DNA from: Platerodrilus igneus
Taxonomy: Eukaryota > Arthropoda > Insecta > Coleoptera > Lycidae
Direction of reading: 5' to 3'
Length of the DNA: 64,000 nt
Assembly (NCBI GenBank): GCA_036346225.1
Contig: JARFIW010001215.1
Span: forward strand, 5,594,501 to 5,658,500
Shown: positions 32,150-44,289 of the stretch, piece after piece
Layout of the letters: each line of letters opens with the position of its first letter
Position numbering within the stretch: the first letter of the stretch is position 1
The notes under the pieces: model-generated
Database searches by the model: none
The model's input: only the letters and a program-made list of their open reading frames with translations
What the model was told of the DNA's origin: nothing
Translations under genes and position numbers: made by a program

Positions 32150-33500
32150 AGAAACTAAATTTGAAATATCATGAATAATTAAGATTATATATTCGCGAAA
32201 TCTACCCTCAAGGTGTGTCCATATTTTAGTTTACACCTTTAAATTTACTAAATTTTTCTTTCTCATCTAATTTTTGTTAGCATAATGCAACACGTTACAC
32301 ATTGTATGTATGTTTTAACAGCAACAACACTTGCTGACGGCAGACAATTATGGCCATAATAGTTAGATACAACTACAATAAGAAACTGTTTCTTAATATT
32401 CTGAAATATTTAACGATTTAAAACTGAACTGAACTTTTGTATATTTTACCTACTAATTGAGCTATAGCTCGTATTACCTAGGCACTAGATAGGCTAGTTT
32501 TTAAAACTGCACCTTTAAGTAAATACATAGGTTGGGATTTTAAAGTATTGTAAACACATTTTTATAAAATTGTACTGATCTTGATAGAGTTTCCAAACTT
32601 TCTTTTATATAGTGGGAACCACGAAAGAAGATCGTCACGTGATCATCTGTATTCGTCTGAATCAATATGGATTTCTGAAGTCAATTTAGCAAACATGCTT
32701 TTATTTAATTAGTCAGTCATAAAATTATAATAATCGTAATATATAACATGCCCATAACTCAAGTTTTGTTCTAAACATCTGACGTATAATAACGGCCGTG
32801 CGTTATTTTTATACAGTACAAAACAATTATGTATGAGTATTGCTGATGTAACACGCATTGGTTACTCGTTATCATTATTATACTCATGAAGAAATTGGCA
32901 CATCTTTGAATGTAGATACGAGTCCTCTTGATTCAAATAATAGTCACGTGATGGTCCTCTTTTGTGGTTACGACTATATTAATTCTAACTGCTGTAAAAT
33001 ACATGAGCACCGTGTTTTTTATTTAGTCCTAACGAAAACTTGAAAAATTCACAGACCTTTGTACTATTGAACAGTTATTATAGTCATGTTAAAAAGTGCT
33101 TTCACTTATCTGGTTTAACTAAGACTTTTATGTAGTGTGTGAACTTTAGATATTATGAGGGATTATTTATATGATAACTCATATAAAATCCATGTGATTT
33201 ATTATGGTTTTATTTCTTAAATTTGGTATTTCAGTATTTTTATTGTGTTTTTTTAAAATAAAGTATAGATTTATTTTAATAAATTAATATCTATTGTAAA
33301 CCTGAAATTGCATTACTACAGAACAGTTATAGTAGATATTGTCTTTAAATTTTTTACATGCTACTGCATTGATTATTTTCGAGTATCATATAGGCAGCAG
33401 CATGTACTTTTAATTGTATAAGCTCTACTGGAAATGCTCACGCATATACAAAATCGATATAGTGATGATGTTGTCACATTGTGGATGCATAGAATGCATA
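32150..33500. other. No supported feature
   Basis: AT-rich, no domain or known repeat. A CACGTGATCATC block at 32635 and CACGTGATGGTC at 32944 are only short similarities. Confidence 0.4.
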
Positions 33501-33534
33501 ACGACACATTCATTTATTGGACGATGATCGTATA

Positions 33535-33894
33535 CTAAAGTATAATAAAATATACGATGCTGTAAAAAGGAAAAAGCTTCAGAGATTTAAATTCACGGGA
33601 TTGTTTCTGAATGAATCTAAAGAACATGAAGATGATAACAGCAAGTGCTAAACAAATAAATATAAATTGTTGGTTAAAAAACCATCTGGAAACTGAAGAA
33701 ATCACTTGTCCCAAACATTTTGCACTGCACTCTCGCCATATGACTGAAAAGTTAGCCACACAGCAAGAATGCAGTTTATCAAATCGTTTCGCATATGTAA
33801 ACCCATACAATTTTTCTAGTTCTTTGTTAAAAAGTGCTTGCGTTATTTCATTTAAAATTGTTTTCACGTCAGTTATTAGTATGTATGTACTAAA
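33535..33894 (-). CDS. Possible terminal exon of an unknown membrane protein
   Basis: On the minus strand an acceptor-like TATATTTTTTAG precedes 33894. An open frame of about 119 residues follows, to a TAG at 33535. It contains a Cys-containing segment (LHSCCVANFSVIWREC, then SAKCLGQVI) and a strong hydrophobic stretch (FIFICLALAVIIFMFFRFI) followed by a basic tail, as in a single-pass or last-helix membrane protein. I do not recognise the family. The opposite strand is also open here (33611-33913), and in AT-rich DNA this may be chance. Confidence 0.25.
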   Translation of the reverse strand, partial: FSTYILITDVKTILNEITQALFNKELEKLYGFTYAKRFDKLHSCCVANFSVIWRECSAKCLGQVISSVSRWFFNQQFIFICLALAVIIFMFFRFIQKQSREFKSLKLFPFYSIVYFIIL

Positions 33895-34124
33895 AAATAT
33901 AGGATACATTTAAGAATGTGTGTACATGCATAATTTGGTACACATCGTTAGTATGATAACCTGTTGTTGAAGAACCTGGATTGAAAAACTGGTCAAACGT
34001 TGGTTGGTTTTCTTTATTCTTACTTTTCGGTAATTCTTTGTAGTAGTTAGTAGCTGCATTAATGCTATAAGAAACTGATGCTCCATGTTACTGTTAAAAT
34101 TGATGTTGCGTTATTAATTTGGGT

Positions 34125-36230
34125 TTCCCTGAAGGGGCGGGAACATAACAGTTTAAAAGGTGCACGTACTTACTTCAGTGGTGCACCAGTGGTTTCCTAT
34201 GGGGAAAAACTAAAAAATTTAAATTGGAGCAATTGAATTACAAAAACTACGTTACAATGCACACTTATTTTGAAAGGCCTTATCTGTTGTTACAATTAAT
34301 GGTTGCCAAACCTAGCAAACTTTACGATATTCCACCTACATCAGAGACCGTTATTCCGAATAGATCTCATCTGCCTGTGATTTCTAAATCTGTTCTCTCA
34401 TAATTTATCTTCTTGCTCAGAATAAACTAAAAAGAATGTCAATCTTGGCCAACTCCAAGAATTTTAAAATGGACGTCAAAAACCCCATCCACCAATACGT
34501 GTTAATATGATTTCATCATGGATGGCTGATATCCTTTCATGTTGATAACTTTTACCTACTTTATAAATAAGACTCCTTATCCAACCTAAAGTTAACTTCT
34601 ATTAACTGTGCTGATACTTTTATTTTGTGGTGTATCTCTACCCGTACACCTTGTATCAACCCAAATATTCTATTTCAACCTCTATTCCTTTCAAAACTCT
34701 TAATCTATCTCGGCTAGCTCTACTCTTATCTCTGGTTGGGTTCACAATTTTATGTTTATTATACAAATTTAGTATGGTAAAATGTTCTAATTAAAGGCGA
34801 TCAGGATAAAATTTCTATTTATAATTTCTAATGTCAAAATGACACTTGTCAAATTTAGGTTGTTAATTATAATTTAGATTTTAAATATCATTAGTGATAT
34901 AGCAGCTAATACTATCTTACTAACGTACTCACTACTTGTGGTCCTGTATCCTCTGAGTCTTATTTAAATTTCTCTCCGTTGTTCCTATTTCTTTCGGTAT
35001 TAAATTTCAGATACTGTCGTAATACCCGATGTCAGCAGTTCTCTCTGAAATATTCAAAAGGCATTAATTTTGAAGATTAAGTTCCCTGATATTTCAAGTA
35101 TTACTTTGCTTAATTTTGTCGAGAAACCTGTAAATAGATACTCGATCGTATAATACATTATAAGTGTCAAAATTGGTAAATCTACTACTACTCTAATCTT
35201 TACAAGCGTTCTAATAAATGACATTTTACTTTCCTTGATGACAGTCTGGTAAATTTGTTCTTGAATTTCCTTTTCCTCGATCGTTTTTATGTTCTGGGTT
35301 TGATGGTGGTGTTTCTTCTGAATTTATTTTGTTCCTTTCTTGGACATACCTATATTCTTTAACCTCCAAATTTATTTTATGAATAAAATAACTTTCTTTA
35401 TGTAACTCCTCTATTTCTTCTTAAATACAGAAACGGCACACTGGTAATATAACTCGGTAGTTTTATACTTGGGTTCATAATTCACAATCACATTTGATAG
35501 TTCTCTTACAAAATGGTCCTGGTTTATAACTCTTATTATTCTACTTATGGGTAACACATATTCTTCTATCATTATACTCCTATTAATTACTAATACAATT
35601 CATTTCTTAAACTTGTCTTTTATATAATTAATTGACCGGACTTGTACTTATATGTACTTCACTATTCAAATTCTATTTATCCACTGACCTCGTTTCCTTG
35701 GTTACATACCGATCTCTATTCTTTTTTATTTTTAAACGACAGAATATGTAACCTACCTACTCTATTTACAATTAAAATTTTTTAATCCTAACGTCCATGT
35801 TTATTCCAAAGAAGTATTGATTTTTAAAACCGGCTATCCATTCACTGGCTCCTTGATTTTACTAAATTAATAAAATACATTACATAACATTAAATAATTG
35901 CAATATGAATACAGATATACTTTTTTTAAAAAAGAATAACCCTAATTTTCGAACATCAAACTGGCCAGGTATTAGTAAAAAAATGCTAAAAAAATTAAAT
36001 AAATACGTACTTCTAATCACATCGACTCATTCCTATTCCCAAATATTGCTAAGTAAAATTCTGAATCCCATTTCTGAAAATGTTATACTTAACAATGAAC
36101 AGAAACAATTCATTACAAACATTCGATGCTCACATTCCATGATCCCTTAAAAATACCAACTTTTTTTCATTATTTAATCGATACTAAATATCACACTTAA
36201 AACCTATCTTAAGAATTCAACGGAAACAAA
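34125..36230 (+). repeat. Dispersed repeat family 1, copy C (interrupted)
   Basis: The head is CCCTGAAGGGGCGGGAAC with TCAGTGGTGCACCAG and TTTCCTATGGGG. The body follows to about 34608 (TCCAACCTAAAGTTAACTTC). About 1.27 kb of unrelated sequence then intervenes. The body resumes near 35872 with ACATTAAATAATTGCAATAT, then TGGCCAGGTATTAGTAAAAA, in the order seen in copies A, B and E. It fades near 36230. Confidence 0.65.
34612..35870. mobile_element. Unclassified insertion inside repeat copy C
   Basis: Sequence absent from the other copies of the repeat. ATTAA occurs close to both borders, which may be a short target duplication. On the minus strand a Lys/Glu-rich open stretch (about 35320-35110, beginning NIKTIEEKEIQEQ) is visible, but I do not recognise it. 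Confidence 0.4.
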
Positions 36231-36239
36231 AATAAGACC

Positions 36240-37850
36240 TGGAGGGGCATGGTATGATGGCTTTGCTAGTTTTAGCATACAGTCAGAGTGAAGAGTAAAC
36301 AAATAATAGTGCAAATTAGTGCTTATTAACAAAAACATCATAGATATTCATTAATTAATCATGTATTACACTTTACGAATTACAAATTCTGACGTTTGTA
36401 GTCATCGTTTCTAATATTTATATAACCCACCACTGGAAAAGAGGAAAATTGACTTCTGTCATGTAATGTACATTCAAGTCGATCGGTTGTTTGATTTGCT
36501 ACATATGTTGATGACGCGTTGTAGTTCGTATATTTTCCGGGTCTCATCTTTGATTCGGTGAGCTGTACGCCTATCAATTAATCATTTAAAATTTTCTAAT
36601 TTTTATACTTAACATCATACTTAAAATTAAACAGGCAATTCAGCCCGTCGCTATAGCAATGTTAGCATTAGCCAGCTTCCTAAAAAATAAACAAACTATT
36701 TACAATTCGCATCTTGAATTAACATATAGATATTTCTAAATTATCTAAAAAAAGTTCGTGTACTCAGTTTCATTTTACCAAAAAAATTAAAGGAAGTCGA
36801 AGGACACTAATGATTCACTTTCTACTTTTCCATTTGGTAGGTTACATCGTTCGATTGACATAAAATCGAACCTTTTGTTGTAGGGTGAAACCAGTTTATA
36901 ACCATTTCCGTGAATTATTTAATTTCATATATATCTTTCGACCAATGCTATGTAAATTCCGCAGTACACGTGCTTGAAATTTTCTAGCCGTAATCATTCA
37001 TCAAAGTTCAAAAAAATTCTACCCGGAGTGATCTATAGCCTACATACTTGAACTATTTTTTAGCCATTTGTGAACTTGACTTCTGTAGTTGTACTTTTTT
37101 TCAGCTACATATATCAACTGCGGTTAGATTCTGTTCTCAGAAGGTTATTTTCCATTAACTCCTTATATGTCATGTATTTCCTTTGTGATCTGTTTTACTG
37201 TCGCAAGTATGGTATTTTCACATGCTTTTGATGGGGGGGTTATTATTGTTATCTTTCCATGGGAAATGCATAGTTTGCATCATATTTAGAGTTGTCTTGG
37301 TGCGGTTTCTGTGTTTCTCACTCAAGAATAAGTCTGCGATATTTTAATAATTTAATGTACGGGTTTATTACATTTTTCAATCTATTGTAAAGGAAATCAT
37401 TTTGCTACAGTTTTCACTGCTGTTCGAGGTTAATGGAGTCACGATTTACACCTTTCATACCTTCTTATACTAGTCTACCGTAAATACGAATAAAAAAGCT
37501 CTAGGTCCTGTATACCTAACCTATATTACCAAACATGATTATCACAGTAAATAACAGAGAAAAATACTACGATCTATCCCTACTCTGATCAAATATATGT
37601 GTAGCTAAGAAGAAAGAACAACTTAAAATTGGACACTCAACCGATCAACTTTTATGTACATTTTGCCTTTACAACTATGAGCTTTTATGTATTAAAACTT
37701 GATGCAATACGCTTTACATTTATAGAAGTGTACAATATTAATAGTTCTTATTAAGAATAAACTTCACCCTTGTATAAATGTTAATGATCAATTACAATTC
37801 TTAGATACAATAAATAGAATGTGATGATTATAATTCAATTTGCTTATAGG
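36240..37850. other. No supported feature
   Basis: AT-rich, no recognisable coding domain or shared repeat. Confidence 0.4.
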
Positions 37851-38094
37851 TTTTTGTTTTGTTGCATTTCATCCACATCAACGGACTGGACTATTCGCAG
37901 ATAAAATTCCAACCTGTTATGGTTGATCAAAGCTCCCAAAACCTGGCCATCTTCTCAAGGGATCGGTATATAATGTGTGTGTTTAATGGCATCCGAGGGC
38001 CTGTCAAATCCCGAACATCCTTGATATATGACTACCATCCCGTCACTTAACGTGCCTATCTTTCAAACATTGTTTTGCACGATGCTTAAATTTT

Positions 38095-38500
38095 GGGAGA
38101 TCGCTTGCTGGTGCCTAATGATCTGATCCGGACTGTTCCGCTCCTAGAGTTTTATAAGTTACAATGTCCTAGCGTTATTACCCGATTTTCTTGTTCTACA
38201 GGGTGGTGCATTCAAACTATCCTACGATTGAGGTCAATACTGTTCTCTTTGTGTGAACGGTCATTTGTTTCTACACTTTTCATTTAATACCGAAAGTTAT
38301 GTCAATTGTTCACAATGCATTAATTTTTATAGATGGTTTTATTGTTCTTGTGGTTGTAAAGTGTGTCAGCAAATCCACTATTCAATTGTTTGTCTTTTAA
38401 CTCGTGTGAATGTGTACAAATAAACTTTTCTATGCGGTTATTTTCTGAATGCCTAGCTGTAATTTTCTAAATTTAATACGAAGGGTGTAAAGTCCTAATC
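38095..38500 (-). repeat. Second copy of the transposase-like family's 3' region
   Basis: Similar in the same orientation to 25855-26260. Shared blocks include AATTTAATACGAAGGG followed by TGTAAAGT (38477 and 26229), a GTCAATGTTGTTCTGTCCGTGTG-like block in diverged form, and GATGGTTTTATTG against GGTTGGTTTTATG. On the minus strand both encode a THPFVLN- or LHPFVLN-like start. Confidence 0.45.
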
Positions 38501-38509
38501 AATATTAAC

Positions 38510-39135
38510 GTTTGTATTTAATATGTTGGGTGCTTTTCTGTTCATTTCTGGATCCTAATTCAATATTACATTGAAATAGCCACATTATTAATATACCCTA
38601 CCAAAACTTCTGAAATGTTTCAGGGGTCTTCCATGCTACAAGCTCATTTAACTAACTAAATCACCTAAATTCTTTTTTATTATCTAATGTTTTCTGCCAC
38701 TTCAAATGGTGTTATTTTTTTATGTGGATGGTTTCTTAGATATTTGCTACACTCAGTATTAAAGGCTGATTTTAGAGGTCCATAGAAACTTACATCCAAA
38801 GGTTGGATCCTACGTGAAGTGTGTGGAGGTATCGATAAAAGTACGATACCAATGGCTTTGTAATATTTTTATGTTTGCATTGTTAAATGTGTTTAATGGT
38901 TACCCGTAATAAGCAAAACAGGATCCTCTGGAATTGCTTTGAAATATTGTTGGAAATGCTTTAGATACTGAAAAAAAGCTCTTCAGTAGTCCATCATGCG
39001 CCTGGTGTGTCTTGTATCTTTTCTACCATAAATGAACATTGGAGCATACAAAAATTCCCAATGCACTAAAAGGACACAAAAATTGTATTTCTTCCCTGTT
39101 CTCAATCTGTGGCAACCTCTTGGAAAATATCTTTC
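38510..39135 (-). pseudogene. pogo/Tigger-type (DDE_1) transposase relic
   Basis: Minus strand. KKYNFCVLLVHWEFLYAPMF and IYGRKD (39090-39025) match the APMFI-x-x-RK segment. AHDGLLKSFFQYLKHF then leads to EDPVLLIT, with the expected V-D-G-H-x-S-H replaced by frame-broken sequence near 38905. [20 protein letters not shown] follows, then [14 protein letters not shown] and HPHKKIT (38850-38705). L-PPHT-x-x-x-QPLDV-x-x-xGP-K is the signature of the pogo/Tigger DDE_1 superfamily. Sequence to 38510 is shared with 7790-8020 and is probably the 3' end. Stops and frame changes make it inactive. No N-terminal CENP-B-type DNA-binding domain was found. Confidence 0.85.
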
Positions 39136-39424
39136 CGTGAGTCTGAACTGTTGATATCCTGGTTTTGTCAGTATTGAAAATTCTATATGACTTAAAATTA
39201 TACCTTGCTTATACTTGAGTCAAGTTATTAAAAATTATTATAACATTGTCTTTATTAAAAGCTGTTATTCTATTAATAGATATAGCTTCAGGCTTACGCT
39301 ATAGACGGATTTCGCTTCATAAAATCCTATAACAAATAATCACCTGCAGTTTTAATCTTTATTAAAGGGACAAGGTATATTGTTTTTTCACTGTAATCAT
39401 AGACGCATCTTATTAAAAATTCTG

Positions 39425-40700
39425 GCCTCTAGGGTGCTTCAGCTAATTATAATTGAACAAGAGTGAGTTCCTATGGAAGAAATTATAAAAATAGTAAAAA
39501 TAAAGAAATAAAAACCATAAAATGGCTGAAATACAAACTACTTTACAATATTTACTTACCCTGAAAGGTTTATTTCTATAATTGTATTGAAAGGCGCCAA
39601 ACCGTCTGTCACATCAATCTCTGGTGTTATCCATACATAGAAGAATGTTATTTTGCAAAAGTTTCCCTTGTTTTTGGTTTCCTAAATTCTACCGCATCAG
39701 AGCTTACCTTTATCTAAAATATCTTAAAACACATTAAGTTTAATCATAATTACAGAAATTCTCGAAATGAATACCTCCCAAATGCGATTCCTTCACTGAA
39801 GTGACTGGATATCCTTTTACAATGACTTAATCTTTAACTTAGTTCATAAATAAATGCAAATATAATTCAACCTATTGACATTAAATACTTGCAATATACA
39901 TACAAAAGTACTTAAAAAATCTAGTTTCTTAACCTTATTCTGGGCAGGTATTGCTAAAAGAAGTCTTAAAAAAGGGAATATTAAATTAATTCCATCAATA
40001 CACTCAGTCTAATATTTCCATTTTCCATATTAAATTACATGACATTAGAAATCACATTTTCTGGAAATGCATTTAATAACAGAAAACAGTTAAATATACC
40101 AACTTTGCCTTTTATGTTTTCATGGTCCATTCAAAATAATTTAAAGGCAGTACGTACATATTTCTTGATATTTTAGAATGATAACATTATTCTTAAATTT
40201 AACCAATACTGGTTCTGTCGCTAAATTACCGTTCAACAAAATAATCACTTAGTTTTCTATGTTATAAATACCAATACTTACAGATACAATCCACACATAC
40301 ATAAAAGCTTATAATTACTTACAGTTCAATTCATCCAGATTTCCAATTTTTCATGCTTCAAACAGCTCCCTCAACTCAATAGGACACAAAATTTCAAATT
40401 AATAGAAAGGTACCGTGCATGTGCACGCGTAAGTTTAAAAAGTATAGGTTGCAGATCGCGTTTTTTTCCCTGCAGAAAATCCAGTCACATTACGTTTTCT
40501 AATCAACTATTCGCGGAGAATTAAATTATTTCTTTTTTATCGGGATCTAACTAATGTCATTTCTCCCAGTATTAAATCCTATTGCGGTCAGCATCTAGTA
40601 ATACAATGTATAGTTTCAATCTACGCTAAATAAAGGTTATTGTCACTATGTAAAAGTTATACTTTGTATATAATTTACATTATAATAACAACGTTTATTG
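39425..40700 (+). repeat. Dispersed repeat family 1, copy D (5'-truncated)
   Basis: Begins inside the head (TAGGGTGCTTCAGCTAATTA then AGAGTGAGTTCCTATGGAAG) and carries the boxes ATGGCTGAAATACAAA, CTTACCCTGAAAGG, GGCGCCAAACCGTCTGTCAC and TTCCTTCACTGAAGTGACTG in family order. Its end (CTTTGTATATAATTTACATT near 40680) matches copy A at 7083. Confidence 0.7.
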
Positions 40701-41469
40701 CCCTACAGCCAAAACCATATTACAGGACAACCAACAGGTTATGTTAATAGCCACAGTGTACAGTTTAATATAATATAAACATCAATTAACAGAGAACGCT
40801 TCAAGAATTTTATGTAGGCTATCTATACTTATATATGTATTGCTACATATTTGATTAAATTTATTACACGTGAAATATATGGGAAATTTCAGAAGCGTGT
40901 TGGTTTTACAGGCCAATGGATAAAATACTATTAATTCTATTAATATTGCATAAGAAAAAAAATTAAGTTTATCCATAACATACAGACAGTTTATATTGTT
41001 ATGCAAGATCTTATAGTAGATGACAGCATTGCCAGTTGATACGAAACTTACGAAAACGTGCAAAATTTGATGTGGTCTCATTACCCCGAGGGCTTCCATT
41101 CCCTTGATTACCCTTAAATTGGGTGCAAAGCTCCTCTAAGTAACTTACCTAGAACACACATGAAATGATGAACCTTATTTTTAATGAGTTCTGAATCTTA
41201 GTTTAGTATAAATAAATAGGTAGACTTCTTGCTTCATTACATATCAGCGGTACAACTTCATCTATTGGAATTATCGATTGACCAAGCATTAGATTTACTT
41301 GAATTAAAGCATATGATTATTTAAATTATTGACTCGGCACTATAGGTCTTTATTAATACAGCGATTGACTTTTTGCAATGCTCTTGCGGGGAGAGATTAG
41401 TATATATGAGCGTTAGTGGCATAAAATGCCTAGTAAAGTTTTAGAACTGACTACAAAGCCATAGTAGGT

Positions 41470-41885
41470 CTAAGACTGCTTGCAATGCCCCAGCTGATAA
41501 AGTGTGCATATTTGAGGAGACATTCTGTGGCAAAACTTGCTGTTGCTTTGAGACTTCAGTAATTTACTAAAGTAGAAAGCTTCCAATAGAAAGTCGACGT
41601 GATTAATCACTGCAAAATGAGTTTTATAATTTATTATGCCAAAGACATTTGAGTAGTTTAGCAGTGTAAGAACAGGCAGTGTAGTATCTTTTACTACAGT
41701 TAAAATGTTATTAAAGCTATTCGATAAAGCTGCCCCACTCGTATTCAGAGCGTTTATGTGGAAAGAAACGATTTCTATTAACATATTCCTAAACTTGCAA
41801 CGCATGATTCTACGTATGGTTTTAGATATTGTTGGTAAGATGCAGATCTTGAACTTGTTACAGGTAGAATGAGTGATATGGTATA
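41470..41885 (-). pseudogene. Non-LTR retrotransposon RT relic (motif A region)
   Basis: Minus strand. The open frame includes SGAALSNSFNNILTV followed by LPVLTLLNYSNVFGIINYKT and INHVDF. This matches the RT motif A region of Jockey/CR1-like LINEs, where the consensus is VLTLLDYSKAFDTINH and then a GF pair. The catalytic Asp is replaced by Asn (LLNYS) and the AFD by VFG. Compare the related ILLDFCQAFDTINH at 54470 on the + strand. It runs directly against copy E of the dispersed repeat. A dead fragment. Confidence 0.6.
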
Positions 41886-41889
41886 AATT

Positions 41890-42760
41890 TTTCCTGAAAA
41901 GACAGGGATCCTGTAACAATTTTAAGGGCGCACCAGCTAACTACAGTGCAGGAGTGGGATCCTATGGAAGAAATAAAAAATAACTTTTGAAATGGCTGAA
42001 ATGCAAAAACTGTGTTACAATAAACAAATAGTCTGAAAGGCATTTTCTACTGTCATAATCAGGGGCGTCAAAACGTCTTGTCTCAGCAATCCCTCCGATA
42101 TCGTCCCTATGCTGAAGACGGTTGTTTTAGATAGGTCTCCTTTGCTTTTGGTTTCCTAAAATTATCACATTATATGTGTCTCTTTCAAATACTTCATCAC
42201 TGGATTGGTTGGATACCCTTTCACAAATCTATCTATCTATAGCTAGTTCATAAATAAATGCAAATAAAATTCAACCTAAATTTAGCTTTTGTTAAGATTA
42301 CATAATTTCAATATAAATACAAATATTTAAAAAAGAAATATTTCCTAAATTCAGACCCACCGGGTATTCTCATAAAAGAATCTTAGAAAAATTGTACATC
42401 CCTCAATAATAGTACCATCTCATTTCTGGAAATTCCCTTAATAACAATACATAGTAAACAGTTAAATGCCAACTTTTCTGTATATCGTTCCATTACCCAT
42501 TAAAAATACCAACCTTTCACCCTTTGGCTAACATTTAATCCCACCAATAAAACATTTAAAACCAATACACACATATATCTTAATATTTTCAAATGTTCCA
42601 AACTTTCTTTTATGATAATGCCATGCGTAAAATTAACCAGAGCTAGTTCTGTTGCTATTTCATAGCTCAACAAAGTAATTGCTCTCACGTTCTATTACTG
42701 TCCTACTACATAAATAAAATTTACTAACTTTTAACTTGTCTTCATACCAACGCATCCTCT
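41890..42760 (+). repeat. Dispersed repeat family 1, copy E
   Basis: The head is TCCTGAAAAGACAGGGATCC, then CTGTAACAATTTTAAGGGCG, AACTACAGTGCAGGAGTG (two bases shorter than the consensus) and CCTATGGAAGAAAT. The body follows copies A, B and D through TTCATAAATAAATGCAAATA and CAGTTAAATGCCAAC to CTACTACATAAATAAA. The right end is uncertain and could extend to about 43250. Confidence 0.7.
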
Positions 42761-42769
42761 TATCACAGT

Positions 42770-43960
42770 CCACGAATCCTGAATATATTTTTTCAGCATT
42801 TGACTGCAGCAAAGGTTCCAGCAAAAGCAATGTGGCTTCTCCTTGTGCCTCCGACATGCTACTATACTTTGACGCTTCTGAATACGTTCTGCACTTATTT
42901 CCAATTTCTGGTGCTTAGTTATTATATCTCATTTTGCCTTCTACAAATTTTGTTCTCTATTCTGAGTAAAGGGTTTTGTCTCATTTATTACAAAATCACT
43001 TACTTTGTATTGTTGTTGCAATTGCCCTTGTACGACTTATTTATTACATTATGCTTTATAGAATCTTTTTTTCAGCGGTTTTTATTGTCGCGACATTTAT
43101 CTTAATTAATGGCTAATGCAGTTATCTTGGTATTGTATTGAATGTCCCAATCAATTTTACGAACATTTATTTTATTGCTTTGATTGTACTAATTGTGTAA
43201 TTGAGATTATATTTTCTAAAAATAAAAGAATTAAAATATCATGCTTAATTAACATTCATTCTTTATAAAATCTTACTATACCGGATACGCCCATCTTTAT
43301 CCTGTCCATTTAACATTAAATATTTTCTTTCCTATCTGGTGTATATTTAAAGTAAAGTGAACATGTTGTAAATTTACAATTTTGACAGTAAATAAGAATA
43401 GCTTCTTTCCAACAGGTCGGGTAAGTATGTCAAAAAATAGGAATTGATTATCTGACACATGAAAAAAACTAAATAGGTATAGCAAACAGATTATAACATA
43501 TTGTCAGCTTGTGTCCTGATACTTGTGTGCGTAATACATTAGGAACCTCATCTGGTTGGGTTGAAGTAAACTCAATCGAGGTAATGTAATATTTTTATGA
43601 TTCTGATAAAAGTTAACTAAATATTACGAGGAACTGCCATACTGGTAACACTCCACAAAATAATCACTAATTTTATTAAAGTCAGATAAATTGCTAGGTG
43701 TTGTTGTTGTTCTATTCACTGTCACACTTTTGGTGTAAGCCATTTGTGGCATTAATTTATATACATGTTATATTATTAAAAGGAAGCAAAATATTGCAAA
43801 TGGCCAACTAGATTGGACGTTACTCTATAGAGATATAAAGGTAGATAGTACGATTTAGGCCAGGATTATTCAGTTGTGGTAAAAAACGTACAAATTAAGA
43901 GGGTTAAAACAAACGAGAGACAACTAGGGACATGAGTACTACTACGTCCATCAAGAAAGG
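42770..43960. other. No supported feature
   Basis: AT-rich; possibly includes the worn end of repeat copy E. No coding domain recognised. Confidence 0.35.
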
Positions 43961-43979
43961 GATTACCACTTTAAAGAAA

Positions 43980-44280
43980 TTTCAAAGACAGAGTCGGTTA
44001 ATAACATATTTTAATATTAAACTATGATGATCCAGACCGCCGGCTGAAGTTTTGTGAGGTGATGCTACGTTGTGATCAAAATCCAAATTCTCTTAAAAAC
44101 AATTTTTTTCGACAAATCCAGTTTTTTTCTGTATATCAACACAATTGTAGATACTGGTCATGAAACAATCCTCATTGAACTCGAACAACGCACAATCAAC
44201 TCAAGGAAAATTCAATGTCTAGGTTGGAATGATAGGGCGATGCTTTTTAAGACCTTATTTCTTTCAAAATAATCCTGATG
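43980..44280 (+). pseudogene. Tc1/mariner-superfamily transposase relic, central part
   Basis: Reads LNYDDPDRRLKFCEVML (44014), then NPNSLKNNFFRQIQF, QHNCRYWS and NNPH. In intact relatives of the IS630/Tc1/mariner superfamily this region is DDPDRR-x-x-FCE, a D-E/S-x-F catalytic block (F-SDE-x-F) and R-HN-x-RYW-x-NPH. Here the catalytic Asp block reads FFRQIQFF, so the first catalytic Asp is lost. Two stops follow. The C-terminal part of what is likely the same element is at 46170-46640, about 1.9 kb away instead of about 0.2 kb, so other DNA has been inserted between them. Confidence 0.65.
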
Positions 44281-44289
44281 CTGCAAGAT

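Noticed and set aside
31699..32151. A 150-codon open frame
   Set aside because: Lies inside the body of dispersed repeat copy B and is not kept in copies A, D or E.
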